This document shows positions 47,375 through 60,717 of a stretch of DNA of 64,000 nucleotides, in pieces; the first letter of the stretch is position 1, and each line of letters starts with the position of its first letter. The notes beneath the pieces were generated by a model. That model did no database searches and was not told where the DNA came from. It worked only from the letters and a program-made list of their open reading frames with translations. A program made the position numbers and the translations under genes. The stretch lies in NCBI RefSeq assembly GCF_003597395.2, contig NC_133771.1:125276099-125340098 (forward strand), in the 5' to 3' direction. The DNA is from Chelonoidis abingdonii. Its lineage: Eukaryota > Chordata > Testudines > Testudinidae.

Positions 47375-47884
47375 ATGGGGGGGGGGTGGACAAAATTAAT
47401 AACTATAAAGAACTGATTTGCTTCCTCTCCCTGAATCAGTCCAAAGGTAATTATTCTTTTTTATTGATGCTGTTTGATCTACCAAGTAAAGTAAATAGAG
47501 TTAAAGCTTAACAGACAAATATTTCACGTTGTATTTTGGGCATGAGCTAAACCCCAGATATGAAACCCCCAAAATGTTGGGGAAATTCAGATTTGGCTCT
47601 GAATTGTGATGCGTTAGGCCTATCTCTAAGGGCGCAACTATGAGCCCAGCTGTGTGCTCAAGCTGGGAAGTGAGAGAGCATAAAGAACTCCCTTTGACTC
47701 CTGCTTGAGTTACCTGCATCACCAGACGCTGCTTCTGGGTTTAGGGTAAGAGAGAGCAGGTTTCTATTTCCTCAGGTAACTGAGAGTGGGAGGAGTGTTG
47801 GCTCAGCCTCCCACTTCTGCTGACTGGCCTGTGTAGTTGAGCAAGAGTGGAGGGGGAAGTAAACTGTGCCAAGAAAGCAGCGTC

Positions 47885-48445
47885 GGTGCAACCACTTAGG
47901 CAAACTAGGCGGCCGCCTAGGGTTCCTAGTGGTTGAGGGCGCCTAAAAGCCCGCCCCGGCGAGGAGGTGGATAGTGGAGGTGTGCTGGGGCGGGGAGGGC
48001 AACCTGCAGTAACGAGGGGAGGGGATGTGCACAGGGGAACCACTCCCCGCCCCAGATCATCTCCGCTCTGCCTCCTCCACTGAGCACACAGCCCAGCTCT
48101 AATTCTTCTCCAATCAGTGCCGCAAGCCTGGGAGGGGAGGAGACTTAGAGTGGCGCTGGCGTGCTCAGCAGAGGAGGTGGAGCAGAGGTGAGCTGGGGTG
48201 GGCTCCCCGGATGGGGTTAGCTGCCATGGGGGGGGCTCTCTGGGTGGGGTTAGCTACTGCGGGAGGGGAGCTGCTGTGGTAGGGCTCCCTGGGGGGGCAG
48301 CAGGATCCCCGGGTGGGGGGCTGAGTTAGCTGCCGCGGGGGGGCTCCCCTGGTGGGGGGCAGGTGGGTGTGATTAGCTGCCGCACGGGGGGCGGAGGGGT
48401 TAGCTGGGCGTGGGGAGGTGGTGCAAGGGCGCGAAACTTCCTTGC
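47885..48445. repeat. GC-rich interspersed repeat with internal minisatellite
   Basis: Opens GGTGCAACCACTTAGGCAAACTAGGCGGCCGCCTAGG, with the palindrome CTAGGCGGCCGCCTAG at 47907-47922. Between 48190 and 48410 a 'GGTGGGGTTAGCTGCCGCGGGGGGCTCC' type unit is repeated about five times with variations. Ends near GTGCAAGGGCGCGAAACTT. Overlapping ORFs are compositional. Confidence 0.65.
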
Positions 48446-51255
48446 ACCAGCTCTGCAGGAATGGGAGCCAGGAAGCAGGACTTCCAGTCACTATTTGGTT
48501 CCTGTCCTACAACTCTTGGGATAGCGCAACTGTACCCTGCCCCTTACTTGGACAAGATTTTTCCCCTCCTCTCCATTTGACTTCATGCCCCTCATAACTT
48601 CCTTTGTCACTCACTTAGAGATCCATCTGCTAAAAGGAAACATACTAACTTATGGAGTCATCCCACAAAGTGCTGACTACCCTCAACTCATTGACTTTAC
48701 TGAGAACAGAGGGTGTGAGGCAGATCACAGAATCATGTCCTGTTCCCTTCTGTCCTTGAGCAGAAAGGTCAGGAGAGTGAGGAGCAGCTGAAGAGGCTGT
48801 GAAACGAAGTGCTGTTCAGAAGGACTCATTTTGAAAGGGATTTGACTGGCCTCCCTGTGTAGTGGAAGCACTCCTGCTTCACAGGAGAAAAGTTAAGCAA
48901 GGCCCTGAGTGTGCCTAGTGGAGCCTGCAGTTCAAGGCCTTTTTCCCTAGTGAGGAAAATAAATCTTATGAAAAAGGTCAGGGATCTAATGTATTGAAAC
49001 AGTAAAGGACTAAATCTAGGAAGGGGGAGGCTTTGGGTGTGACAGCAGCATGTAGTATCTATGGGATATAAGTATCACTATGGTCCCACGAAGGTGTGCA
49101 GGTCCATGGGGGGAGGTTGCCACAGCTCTACCAGTAACTAAGCACAATGGAGGTGGGGGGTGGGGTGATTAAGGTGAATCACTCAGGTTGTAAACCCCTC
49201 CAGAGAGGTACCACCCCTTGGGGAAGCTTTTACGTACTGGTTCAAACTGGGTTTTCCAGAGACCAACAGCTAAAGAAAGAACTTCTGGCATTAACGCTGC
49301 ATTTGTAGTGATTCAGGGCCTTCTTTCTGATCCAGAAAACAGAAGGGACTTTCTGTCCAATGGAGCCCCAACCCTGTGGAAAGATTGGAAAGATTTTTGA
49401 CTTGCTAGGGCCCATAAGACTGATGGGTGGCTTCTGGTATGTTTAGTGTGTGTTTAAATCTGTGTATTGTTTCTATATGCTTTCTCTGTAATGCTTTTAT
49501 CTTGAGTTTAAATGTGGTTGCTCAGAGCTGTGTAGTAACTTTTAACTGCTGGCAATTTGCTGGTCATAGCCCTTGGAGAGAAAGCAAAGCAGAGGCACCA
49601 GCCTTTAGACTGTCCAATTTGCTGGGGATCTCAGTGTAGATCAGGGAGCTATGAAACCTTAACACCTCTGGTCAGAAAGGAGAGCGATGTAGGTTTCTAC
49701 TCAAGAGGTGACATTTGGAAGCCAGAAACGTTAATTGGGCGCCCTTGAGGGACCAGCCAGGGGAAATATGGGTGCTGCTTTCCTGAAAATGTGACATTGC
49801 AATGTGTATATGGTATTAATACATATATGGAAAACATTTAAGGTCAAAGTAGATCACTGCTTCATCGAGCCCCCAAAGACTCTGATTTTTTTCCCCCCAT
49901 TTAGAATGGCTAAAACCTTGTTAATCTAATTTACAAAAAATTCTCAGAGCTGTTAGCACCAATTGAAGTGCACTGGTGTTAATGCTGTTTGGAGCTCTTT
50001 CTGACCCCTGCAGCCTGTTCCAGCACCCTGTTGATTAGACTTACTCTGAGCAAGTAGAAGTGACACAGTGCTGAAACCAGTTGCCAGAGCACTGTATACA
50101 TTAAAGCTCCTAACATGGCTAATGCTGATGTATCTGAATGGACATTAGCAATGGTAGGAATTTTCCTTAATGTCAACGTAACTTAAATGAACACTAGGGC
50201 TGTAGGATAGTGTCAAGTTTAAATCAAACACAGAAATTTCAAAATCACATAGTATGTTAGGGTTAAATTCTCCCTTCTGGCCTAGTTTTGCTCAGCACAG
50301 GAGAAGCAGGGTGGGAGGCTGTCATAGAGATGATTGCAGATCCTAGATCCTATGCCACCCAGTCCTTTGTACTTCAACCCCAGTATCACTCATCTTCATC
50401 AATGATACCCCCTCTTCCCAATGTTCTTTGTTCTTTTTTTCTATTGCTTGTAAAATGTGTCTATTTTTGTAATTTTAAAAAACCATTACAATTCTATGAC
50501 GCTAAAGGTGGGCTTCAGCTGCAAAATTCGGACCTGGACAAAGATAAGATTGTCAAGATTTTAAATTTTGGTTTAATTTTTTTTTTCCTAAAGAGAAAAG
50601 AGAGGTGGTTCTCAGCTGACTTACAGAAGTAAATGGACAACATGAGGTTTGCATATTCTAGCAACATTTAACTTATTTCTGGGTTAAATACTGATACTTG
50701 TAGAATATTTACAACGTTAAGATTCCACCTTACTGAATGTTGGTGGCTAACTGGCTGTTGGCTTTGAAGACTGGGAACTAAACCAGTAGTCATTTCAGTG
50801 TTGTTCCAGGCTTAATGATTTCATGCGGAGTGTTGGACTAGTTGATATTTTCTGATGTTGGGCTTTCAAGATAGACAACATCCAATCAACCTGTTTATTT
50901 AATATTCAGCACTGATTTTGGGCTGAGTGTTAGTAGTAATAATTTGCACTTATCTAATGGCATTCTTCCAAATATATCAAAACATGTTACAAATATTGTA
51001 GGTTGAAGTGGTAGTGCTGCCTATACTTAAGGTTGCCTTACACTTTCCCTTATAAGATCTTGCTTGCAGTTCCTTGTAACTTTGCCAAACTAACTATTAG
51101 GGCTGAAATTTTCCAGGCCTGGTGTCTGCCTCAGGCTGAATATATTTAGAAAGTTTCAGCAAAAATGGTTCTGCCATTTCTGAGAAGGAGATTAGGGGAA
51201 AAAATACACAAGTGTTTCATTAAGGAGCTCTAGCATCTCCAGGCTTTGATGCAAG
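48446..51255. other. No recognised gene
   Basis: Short open frames without recognised domains. GGTACCACCCCTTGGGGAAG (49206) and nearby sequence look repeat-like, but I cannot name a family. Confidence 0.35.
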
Positions 51256-51261
51256 GACTTG

Positions 51262-51885
51262 CATGGGCGCCAGATTTGCATAATATTCGGTGGTGCCCAG
51301 AATGAGTCCAAGCAGAGCTGTTCCATCCATAGGACAGACCAGGGCAATCGCCATAGGCCCTGCGCTTTGGGGACTCCCATGCTTCAGGGGGATGCGGGGT
51401 CCAGGGCAACCTGGGGAGGGGGCTGGGTGGGGCCTGGCGCTGGCAGCAAAGAGTGACCGAGCCCCAGCTCTCCTCACTTTGCTCTGGCTCATCCTGCCAG
51501 TGTCATGTGGGGAAGGGGGTGGAATCTGGAAAGGGGGAGGCCTGGGGAAGGGTAGAATGGGGCAAGGAGGGGCCAGAGCAGGGGTTGGAAAAGGTGGGGA
51601 GGACGCCTAGAGGGAGGGGTGCAGTGGGGGTGGAGCAGGGCTGACTGGGGCCAGGTCACTAGCTGCTGCTGGTGCCAGGCCCCCTGTTAACTTCCCAGGC
51701 TGCCCTGGACCCTGCATCTCCCTGAAACATGCCCCCCCCAAGTGTGGGGCTCAGGGTCGTTGCCCTGGTCCATCCTATGGATGGGATGGCTCTGAAAATA
51801 TAAGCCCAAACATTAGTGGAGTTGGGTTCCTGAATATTGGTGGGGCACAGGCACCATGGGCCCACATAACTCACCACCTATGACT
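51262..51885. mobile_element. Long-inverted-repeat element, arms about 190 bp
   Basis: The left arm (51262-51455) and the complement of the right arm (51885 back to about 51655) share CCATCCATAGGA, GACCAGGGCAA, CTTCAGGGGGATGC/TTTCAGGGAGATGC, GGTCCAGGGCA and GGCCTGGC. The middle is G-rich. No coding sequence; probably a MITE or foldback element. Confidence 0.75.
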
Positions 51886-51949
51886 GGGCTTGAACATGAT
51901 TCAATGGCTGAAAGCTGAAGCTAGACAAATTCAGACTTGAAATAATTTT

Positions 51950-52182
51950 TAAACAGTGAGTAATTAACCATTGGAACAACAGTAATTAACCACTGGAACA
52001 ATTTACCAAGGGTCATGGTGGATTCTCCATGATGACCGACAATTTTAATATCAAGATGGGATGTTTTTTCTAAAATACATGCTCTAGTAGTTATTCTGGA
52101 GAAGTTCTATGCCCTGTGGTGCACAGGAGGTCCGATTATAATGATCTCTTCTGGCGTTGGAATCTATGAATCTACAGGTAAC
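51950..52182 (+). mobile_element. CR1-type LINE 3' end
   Basis: TGGTGGATTCTCCATGATGACC, CAGGAGGTCCGATTATAATGATC and the terminal GGAATCTATGAATCTAC agree with the CR1 3' end in plus orientation. About 230 bp. Confidence 0.8.
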
Positions 52183-54437
52183 TTTGGCATTTGGCACAGG
52201 ACCCCAGAGCAACAAGACTCTTTTTTGTGCTCTCAATGCTCCCCCTGCTGGTGATCAAGCAGCATGGAGGAGGCAACAGCCTGTCTTGAATACAGAGAGG
52301 ATGAGATCCAGATTGGGGTATGTATATGCTATGAAAGGAAACTAGAGGATGCTATGTGAAGATAGGAGGGCTTGCATGAGGAGCCATGGGTGTGTATGGG
52401 AACTTGTGCTGGCTGGGTAAGGAGCTGGGGGTAAGGAGCCAGTGGCAAGGAGGGAGACTGAGTTTGGATGAGCAGCTCAGGGAGAGAGACTGGGACTAAA
52501 AGTTAGCATGAGGGAAAGACTGCGGGTTGGGCAGGGAGCCTGGAGTGGGAGACTAGGACTGGTTGGGCAAGGTTACTGGTATGAGGAGTGGGTAGGGGGA
52601 AGAGACAGGACTAAGATAGGTACAGGCTGGAGGGGATGGGAGATGGGATCAGGCTTGGGAGGAACAGAGTAGAAAGGTCTATACCCCATAGAACACACTA
52701 CCATCCAGAACCTGGAATGGGACTCAAGATTCCTGAGTCTCATCATTCCTCTGGTGGAATAAATAGCATGTGATCATGTAATGAATAATGCATTTGTACA
52801 AGAGGCCAAATGAAGATTGCACAGCCATTTCAGAGTTACAGTGGTGTAACAGAGGACAATCTGGTTCCACATATTTTAATATACACGCTATCTTAACTAA
52901 TTTCTGAATTCTGAAATGATTTCCTTCCTCCCCAGAGAATTAAACTCCTCCACTTTTTCGTCTAGCTTGTAAAACTCTGTTTGGAGACATAGCAACATGT
53001 AATACCAAAGAAAAATATTCACATTTGAATGAGTCAGAGTTTCAGTTTCATTCCTTGGGAGCAAACCATTTAATTAAACCAGAATATATGCTGCCTAATG
53101 TCTTAATTCTAGCAGCCACCTGCTGACTTCTCATATAATCAGGCTTCCATGAGGCAAGCTGCATGCAAAAAACTACTTGACTGGAACATGTCTAGGAGTA
53201 TCTAGGACAGACTGCAAAGATTCATATTATTGCTCAAATTGCAAAGGGACATAATGCACCGAGTGACTAATGCATGTGTTACCAAATGCTCTTATGAAAA
53301 CGGCAAGCAAGTACAACCAGCAGTTCATTCATGAGCTCACAGCTTTGGCCTCCAATATTATTTGACTAATAGACTGAAAAATGGATGTGTGGCCATTCAT
53401 CATTAGCTAGATTAACCAAATGCAATTCTGTAAACACAAATACCACACTGCTAACTCTCTCTTCCAAAACCTTTGCAAGTGAGAATCTTCTTCAAAGTTT
53501 TAGGGCAAGACTTTCAACAGTGCTTAGTGATATGAGGGATCTCAGTTGCTGGGAGACACTTTTTTAAGGGGCCAGATTTTCAGAAGGTGAGTGTTCAGCA
53601 CTTTCTGAAATTCAAACCTCTTTTCAGGTGTTTCAAGTTGGTCATCAAAAATCACTAGTCATTTCTGGAAATCTTGGCCTTAATTTTTTTTAAAACCACT
53701 TCCAAAATTGCTATGAAAACTCACTAGCTCTGGCAAAAGGAATGATATTATATTTATTAACGTGACAGATGATGATGATGTGGGACAGTAGTGGGTAAAC
53801 AAAATCAAATGATATTTAGCTTACCAATCACAAGAAATTATTCACCTGGGACAAGAAGTCAAACAAAAATTTGCAAGGATATTTTAAATGAAGGCTATTT
53901 GTTATTAACTATGTAACTGCTTAGTGATCTCCAAAGTAGTTTGTATGGAAGGATAGAAAAATAAACAGAGAAGCATGGGAAAGCAAACAGAAAAATGTAA
54001 AAAAGGAGTAAATGAAGGAATTCTCTGCCCATTATTCTAAACGAGGTAGCCTTGGAGGTAAGACCCTTGCTGCTCACCTCCTCAGATCACGACATCAGCA
54101 TGAGAAGGAATACAGGCTTTATGAAGCTGCTACTCCACCTGCCCACACTGTGCAGATGTGTGGGGATGGGCAGAGAGGGGCTAGAAATTGTCAGAGCCTT
54201 GGCTCCATATGCCCATTGTACAGCGAACACAGCTCAGCCAGTGCAGAGGAAATAATCTGCTATTCATAAGAGGCAGCAGTAGATTAATTTCTGCCCCAGG
54301 ACCTAGGTTGGGAGCAGGGAGGGAATTATGCCTGTCTGAGTCACAATTATTTCTTGGTGCAGCTGCACACTACCCCTTACACCAGGCAGTACCGAAAGGC
54401 GCAGTCTAATGCTGTAATGCAATAAGATTGTGAGAAT
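52183..54437. other. No recognised gene
   Basis: G-rich stretch 52380-52660 with recurrent GGGACTGGG-like words, then ordinary AT-rich DNA. Nothing coding is supported. Confidence 0.35.
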
Positions 54438-54829
54438 GAGGCCTGGTCTACACTACGCTGTTAAACCGATTTTAACAGCGTTAAATCGATTTAACTCTGC
54501 ACCCGTCCACACTACACTGCTCTTTATATCGATTTAAAGGGCTCTTTAAATCGATTTCTGTACTCCTACAAAACGAGAGGAGTAATGCTAAAATCGATAT
54601 TACTATATAGAATAAAGTGTTAGTGTGGACGGAAATCAACATTATTGGCCTCATTATTTTACAGTAGCTACCCACAGTGCACTGCTCAGAAATCGGGCTA
54701 GCCTCGGACATGAACGCACACCACCGATTAATGTGCCTAGTGTGGACACGCACAATCGACTTTATATTATCTGTTTTATAAAATGGGTTAAGCTAATTCG
54801 AATTTATCCTGTGTAGACGTAGCCTAGTC
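54438..54829. mobile_element. Harbinger MITE (about 390 bp)
   Basis: Left end GAGGCCTGGTCTACACTACGC and the complement of the right end (CTAGGCTACGTCTACACAGG) form terminal inverted repeats. The inside keeps TTAAATCGATTTAA, GCACCCGTCCACACTACAC and GTGCCTAGTGTGGACACGCA, the subterminal words also present at 5940-6010 and 10035-10060 in the autonomous element. Confidence 0.85.
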
Positions 54830-55725
54830 TTGCCTGCTGCTGCAGGATTGAGGAGAATTACTTGAAGACTTTAGAAATGGTTTGATTGCATTGCTTTGGT
54901 GGTTCTTGTGCTTTCTCATAACCTTTGCTTTATTCAATGAAGAGTGAGAGGGATGAGGAATAGGTTGTAGGGTAAAAGAAAACCATAACTGGAAACGATA
55001 ACAGCGTAAGAATTGAGCTACATGAAATAGATGCGTCAAATGGCAAAGTGAAGATTATAATGTTTAAGCTTAATCTCTCCACTTCTGAAGGTTCCTTTTA
55101 TGGACAGTATTTACATCACACAATACCATACTTGCTGTATCGTCTGTTTGTTATAAGGAAGTAAAAAATGATATAACTAATCCAAGAAGACTTTTTTTCT
55201 CTTGAACAGGTCAATGCTAGTGCTGTTTTAAAGTGAACATCATGACCTTTGGTCACTTCACCACTAGTATCTAGCTAGTGAAGGGCAAACATAAAAGAAT
55301 GAAGTTAAGAACTCAAACATTGTTGTTTAGATGTATACAGCGTTCCAAACAGAGGAAAGATATTCCCTGCTGTGTGGCACTGATAGTCTAAATCAATGAC
55401 CATCTGAATCTCTGAATGAGGAACAGCATGAATTGTGTGTTAAGGTACAATGTTTAGGTTAGGCTTAAAAATTTTTAGAAAGATTGTGCAAGCCAAGACA
55501 ACACAAATTGCACTGAGTGAGAAACAAGACTGGCTGACTCACACAAGTCCAGCAACGGATCCTGCCACAAATGTCTCCTTTGTGGTTCTCTACCTCAATT
55601 GTCGTAGGGTGACTACCCATCCAATTGAGTAGGACAGTCCTGAAATGTACATTTCAAGTCCCGCTCACAGGCTGAATGACTCTGGGACAGCATTTGACTC
55701 AGTTGGTCCCTATGGATTACGTAGT
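54830..55725. other. No recognised gene
   Basis: Contains half of a TAGGGTGAC-type MITE at 55606-55650 (AGGGTGACTACCCATCC, GGACAGTCCTGAAATG), in the same family as 22386 and 60718. Otherwise nothing is seen. Confidence 0.4.
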
Positions 55726-55726
55726 C

Positions 55727-56019
55727 AGGGCGGCTCAGGCACAGCGCGCCAAGCGCATGCTTGGGGCGGGAGTGCTCTGCCAGTCGCCAGAGGGCGGCGG
55801 GCGTCCGGTGGACCTCCGCAGGCTTCCTGCGGAGGGTACGTGGTCAGGCTCTGGTGGAGCATCCGCAGGCACGCCTGCAGGAGGTCCACCAGAGCCACGG
55901 GACCACCGGACCCCCCACAGGGAAGCCTGCGGGAGATCCACCAGAGCCGCGGGAGCGGCAGAGCGCCCCCCACGGTGTGCTGCCGTGCTTGGAGCGGCGA
56001 AATTGCTAGAGCCGGCCCT
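55727..56019. mobile_element. CpG-rich MITE, CAGGGC(C)GGCTC ends
   Basis: Starts CAGGGCGGCTCAGGCAC and ends GCTAGAGCCGGCCCTG. Inside, GCTTGGGGCGG (55760) and GCTTGGAGCGG (55988) mirror each other. GGTGGACCTCCGCAGGC, GGTCCACCAGAGCC and GATCCACCAGAGCC recur in both directions. The open frames of 80-134 residues here are by-products. Confidence 0.7.
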
Positions 56020-56710
56020 GACTGCAGTACACATAATTATAAAAAATAACGTGATATACTAGTAACCCATAGTGGTAAATTGAGCTGTGTGTGCAAATTT
56101 GAAGTCCATTGTAAGTCTTGCCTGAGCAAGGACCATGGGTAAGAGTTAAAGGGATTCCTGCCATTTTGAAGGGCATAGGCCTCCTTTACCTCTCAGCGTC
56201 ATGTGACCTCTGTTATTTGCATTGTGAAGGCTACTACTGTAGTCTGATTCCGGAATTATTAAAGCTGAGGGGAAATGACTTTTTGACTAAACAACTTTTC
56301 GTTATCTTCTTTTTTTTGACCAGCCCCTCCCCCTCCTTTAAAAAATACTAATTCCATTTTCAAAAATGGAATTGAATGTTTTGGCTTTTGGTATTCTCTC
56401 CTAACTCCCCAACCCTTTCTCTCCCTTTTTCTTTTTCTTCCACTTTCCTTTTCCCATTTTGCCACTGGCCATGGAAAAAGCACAAATTGATAACTTTGGG
56501 GATGTTTTAGTTTTAAAAAAAAGTTTTCCGTGGAAAACTTTGAACAAAACCAAAAAAAATTCTTTCCAGATTGAGTGGAAACTACAGACCTTTTTCAACC
56601 AACATTTTTCTTCTAAGATGTTCATTTCTGCCTGCACAGTTTCTTCTCAAGAATAGCAGCAGCAACAAAAGGGCTGATCAGCTGGCATGTAATTCCTGTC
56701 CTAGTTTTTG

Positions 56711-59700
56711 TTGTCCTATTTGGAAGCTCTGGTGCTTGTTTTCTTATGATATAATATTTGAATCTCTATGTAAAGACTAAAGCAGTAAACATGTATATAG
56801 TACTGTCATTCATTTATTTCTGAGTTGTAGACTCTTTTTTAGAGGAAGAGTTTACTTTTAAAAGTCAACAAAATTCTTGCTTCAGGCTATTGTACGTGAT
56901 GCACAGATCTGATGAAATGCTGTGTTTTAGTGCCCAGCCTTCGGGCTTTAAAAATCTATGAAGCTCTATGATAGACCCTTTTTATTCTTGCTGAGAGAAC
57001 TGCTTGTGCTGCAGCTGAGAAACCCCTTGGGAATTATTGGTCTGATCCTGATCCTAGATCAGGCTCCCAGGTGATGTTGCCCAGTGCTAATAGTAAATCA
57101 TCATATTAAACACACTGATAGGTTTTTCTTACAACAAAGTGTTTTACAGACCTTCTAGTTAAAGAAAAAACAAACGGAACCTTCACTCTACATTAACAAA
57201 TATGTTTTCCATTGCATATGATTGTTTTCCAGGGTACTGTTACCGCACAAGCTGTTTGCCTGCTTGAACAATCAACCTACTGTTATTTGCAGAAGCAGAA
57301 ACAAATATGATCTTTAAATTCTACACCCAAAAGCCTCCTATCTCCTGAGAAGTGGTGGGCGATAGCACATACTGACAATACAAATGTACAGACATCTGAC
57401 TTCTATTGATTTTTTTAATGAAAGAAGGTTTTGTAGTGTAGTACCCAAAGCATAACCCTGCTGTATCTGTACACAACACTGAGCCATATGGTATAAAATT
57501 AGTTAGGAGCATTAGAAAGTATTTTCAGAGTTGTATAGTAAAAACTGCATTTTAATATTAATGAAAAAAATTCAGTCATATTTGAAGATCCAGGTGTAAT
57601 TCACAATATTTATTCTGTCACAAGCCACAGCAGCTATAATTATTTAAAACTGGTCTGAATGAACATCAATTTATTTTTTGGCTAGGAAAGATGCTTTTTA
57701 CCTCGTTTCTCTCCCTTCTTTTTATGATCAGATATTTACATCCCTGGTAAGACGCACAGTATACAGAAGTTTCTGTGCAGATTCTCTTGTACTCACTGCA
57801 TTCTTTGTAGTAATGTTGCTGTTGTAGCTTTCCCTTCACACTTTTCTCTGAGACCATGGGCCAGACATGGTATATTTAGCCAACTTTATGGGGAACTAAG
57901 TTACAGGTGCGCGACAAAGCTGGAACTGAAGAGGGACACTTGACTAACCATCACAGTTAGTGCTAATGAGGAGGAGATACTGTACCAAGCTGCACGCATG
58001 CACGCACACACATGGAGGGGAGGAGTGGCTCTGTGAACTGGTTACAGAAACTAAGTGGCTCCTGAGGATGCTAAAAGAAGTAAAACAAACATTGCAAGCC
58101 AGCAAGGTTCACGCTGTACATCAGGCTAACACAAAGCCCCTTGAGCATATGAAAAAATGGAACATTTGCAGGAGTTAGAAGGCAAATCTGTGTAAGCAGG
58201 TTTGTGCTGCACTCTAGGACCTGGGAGATGGGTCTGAAAATCAACATAAACATTGACTGAGGTTTGGAGAACATTGGGGCATCCATCAATTTGCTGGCCC
58301 TTACCGCCTTAAAAACAAACAATCTGTTACAAATGCTTAATAAGTGAGTTTGTAGAAAAGTTCTGTGGGACAGATCCTCAGCTGGTATCAACTGTCATTG
58401 CTTCATTGTTGACTTCATTTTACACTCACTGAGGATCTGCTCTGGTGTTTTTCTGGAAGCCCATTTGTCTGACTATTTAATCCAAACAGCACTAAAGACA
58501 TACTTTACAGTCTAATACAAATGACAAGTTCCTCCCTTAGTTCCTTGCTAATTGTTTTTTTAATTTACTAAAATGTGTAGACAGTATGTAGTTGGGAGGT
58601 TGGGTGAAAAAATGTCCTTATTTGTTTTGAAAAGTGCATCTTTTGGAATCTGTGGCATGAGGTCATGGTAATGGGTAATGAGTGGGTAATGATATTAAAA
58701 AGAGTTAATTGTATGAAATTATTCTAAATAAAAGTGATGGTGTATAAATAAGGTTGGCAGAGTCCAGACTCACTATGCTGTACAGGTTTGATTTTTATTA
58801 TTAGTATAGTTTCCATGTTGTCTTAATATGGGCATTTGGCTCCTGTTTTACTGCAAGTGGTATTGCAAAGAATCTTGGCCATTTGTAGTCCAAGACTCAT
58901 TTTAAGTTGTGGATACATTTAGCTTTGGTAAAATTAGTTCTTTAAACCATATTATCTAAATGGGAGCATCTCTCTCTTCTGTAGGGTTTTCTTCTCTCTT
59001 GACTTGGGTAACTGAAAAATTGCAATTGTAACATTGTTCAGGCAGGAAATGCTCCCTCCCACACTGTATTATTGCTCCTTTGATATCCTTATGTCAAACA
59101 GGAATCCAGTAAATGAGCTCTGTGAAATCATCTCTGAACTTTCTCTCCTAAGAACCCAAAGGCGTAACCCCACCTCCAAACAAAGCTAGGTGAGAACTGC
59201 ATTCAGGTTCAAAAGTGGAAACTGCTTCATTCAAATGAAGTTGTCAGAAAATTCCAGCACTGAACTCCATGAAGAAGGGGTAGGGAAACTCCCTAATGTA
59301 AAATACCCAACCTTGCATGATAATCTTTCAATCAGAAAAGTATTTTCTAGCACCCTCTAATGCTGATTTTAATGATAAATCCTTAATTGTACAGCCCCAG
59401 AGCAGTCTTATCCTTCTGAGGACGAGGGGCTAGATTAGTTTGTTTTCTTTCATTTAGGCCCTGATACAATAAAACATGTAAGTGCGTGCTTAACTTTAAG
59501 CACACCCTTAGTTCCATTACATAATGGCCCGTGTCCCTCAGCTATAACACAATTTTTTCTCTTCTGGCATTTGCATTAACCACCAAAGGGAATTGTAAAC
59601 ATTGTGCACTACTCAATGTTCCTACAACGGTGGGAAGGATCCTTACAGGAATGTTGCAGGTCTAGGAGAAAACCTCAAGGTCATCCAGACTAACTCAAAC

Positions 59701-60130
59701 TGTTCTTTCAAGCATTCAGGTGCTAAGGTCTGGGGTTAAGGACTTCTTCAATGAATAAATTACAGTAAGTATTTTCAAATGCCATAGGAAGTCTCAGTGT
59801 GTTCATTTCCACTTTGTGCGTCATATCCCAGCAATCCTCCAAATGCTTCAACTGTAGTTTTGGACGCCCTGAAAAAACAGCCAGAAAATTGCCAGGGCCT
59901 AAATCTGTGCACTATAGCACAGCATTTCATCAGATCTGTGCATCACGTACAATAGCCTGAAGCAAGAATTTTGTTGACTTTTATAAGTAAACTCTTCCTC
60001 TAAAAAAGAGTCTCCAACTCAGAAATAAATGAGTGGCAGTGATTATATACATGCTTACTGCTTTAGCCTTTACATAGAGATTCAGATATTATATCATCAA
60101 AAACAAGCACCAGAGCTTCCAAATATGACA
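56711..60130. repeat. Pair of inverted 215-bp arms, 3.4 kb apart end to end
   Basis: 56711-56932 and 59917-60130 are reverse complements at roughly 92% by eye. They share GAAGCTCTGGTGCTTGTTTT, ACTCTTTTTTAGAGGAAGAG, CAAAATTCTTGCTTCAGGCT and TTGTACGTGATGCACAGATC. The 3-kb interior has no long ORF. It may be a large non-autonomous transposon with long terminal inverted repeats, or two independent copies of one repeat. Confidence 0.8.
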
Positions 60131-60352
60131 ATATGATATTTTCTGTCTTATTATCTATTCCTTTCTGAATGATTCCTAATATTCTGTTAGTTTTTTTGAC
60201 TGCTGCTGAACAGTGAGTGGATGTTTTCAGAGAACTATCCACAATGACTCCAAGATCTTTCTTGAGTAGTAACAGCTAAGTTAGATACCATCATTTTATA
60301 TGTATAGTTGGGATTATGTTTTCCAATGTGCATTACTTTGCATTTAAATTAC
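60126..60352 (-). mobile_element. CR1/L2-like LINE fragment
   Basis: Reverse complement of the 15545-15770 region of the LINE at 15040: shared words include GAGAACTATCCACAATGACTC, ATCATTTTATATGTA and GGGATTATGTTTTCCAATGT. It abuts the right arm of the inverted pair. Confidence 0.8.
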
Positions 60353-60411
60353 TTTGGTTAAATTAGTGTGGTTGTAATACCCTGCATAAATAATAATAAT
60401 TCCAACAATAT

Positions 60412-60660
60412 CCATTGAAGGTGATAGGGCAAGAAGTCATGGGCTTAATCTGCAGCAAGGGAGATTTTTGTTTAAATATTAGGAAAAACTTTCTAACTGT
60501 ACAGGTGGTTAAGCTCTGGAAGAGGCTTCCAAGGGAGATTGTCTATCCCCATCATTGGAGATTTTTAAGAACAGGCTGCATTTACTTGGCCTTGCCCCAG
60601 TGGACTGGATAACTTCTCAAAGTCCCTTCTGGCCTTACATTTCTATGATTCTATGATTCA
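60412..60660 (+). mobile_element. CR1-type LINE 3' end with ATTCTATG tail
   Basis: A frame reads NIRKNFLTVQVVKLWKRLPRE, the end of the CR1 reverse-transcriptase ORF. The copy closes with TTTCTATGATTCTATGATTC, the CR1 8-bp terminal repeat. Confidence 0.9.
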
Positions 60661-60717
60661 ATTGCCTTAACCATGAGACTGTCCTCTCTTCCTGTAGTCC
60701 TCTGCTTCATTCACTAC

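Noticed and set aside
47885..48445. Proline-rich open frames of about 100 residues
   Set aside because: By-products of a GC-rich minisatellite.
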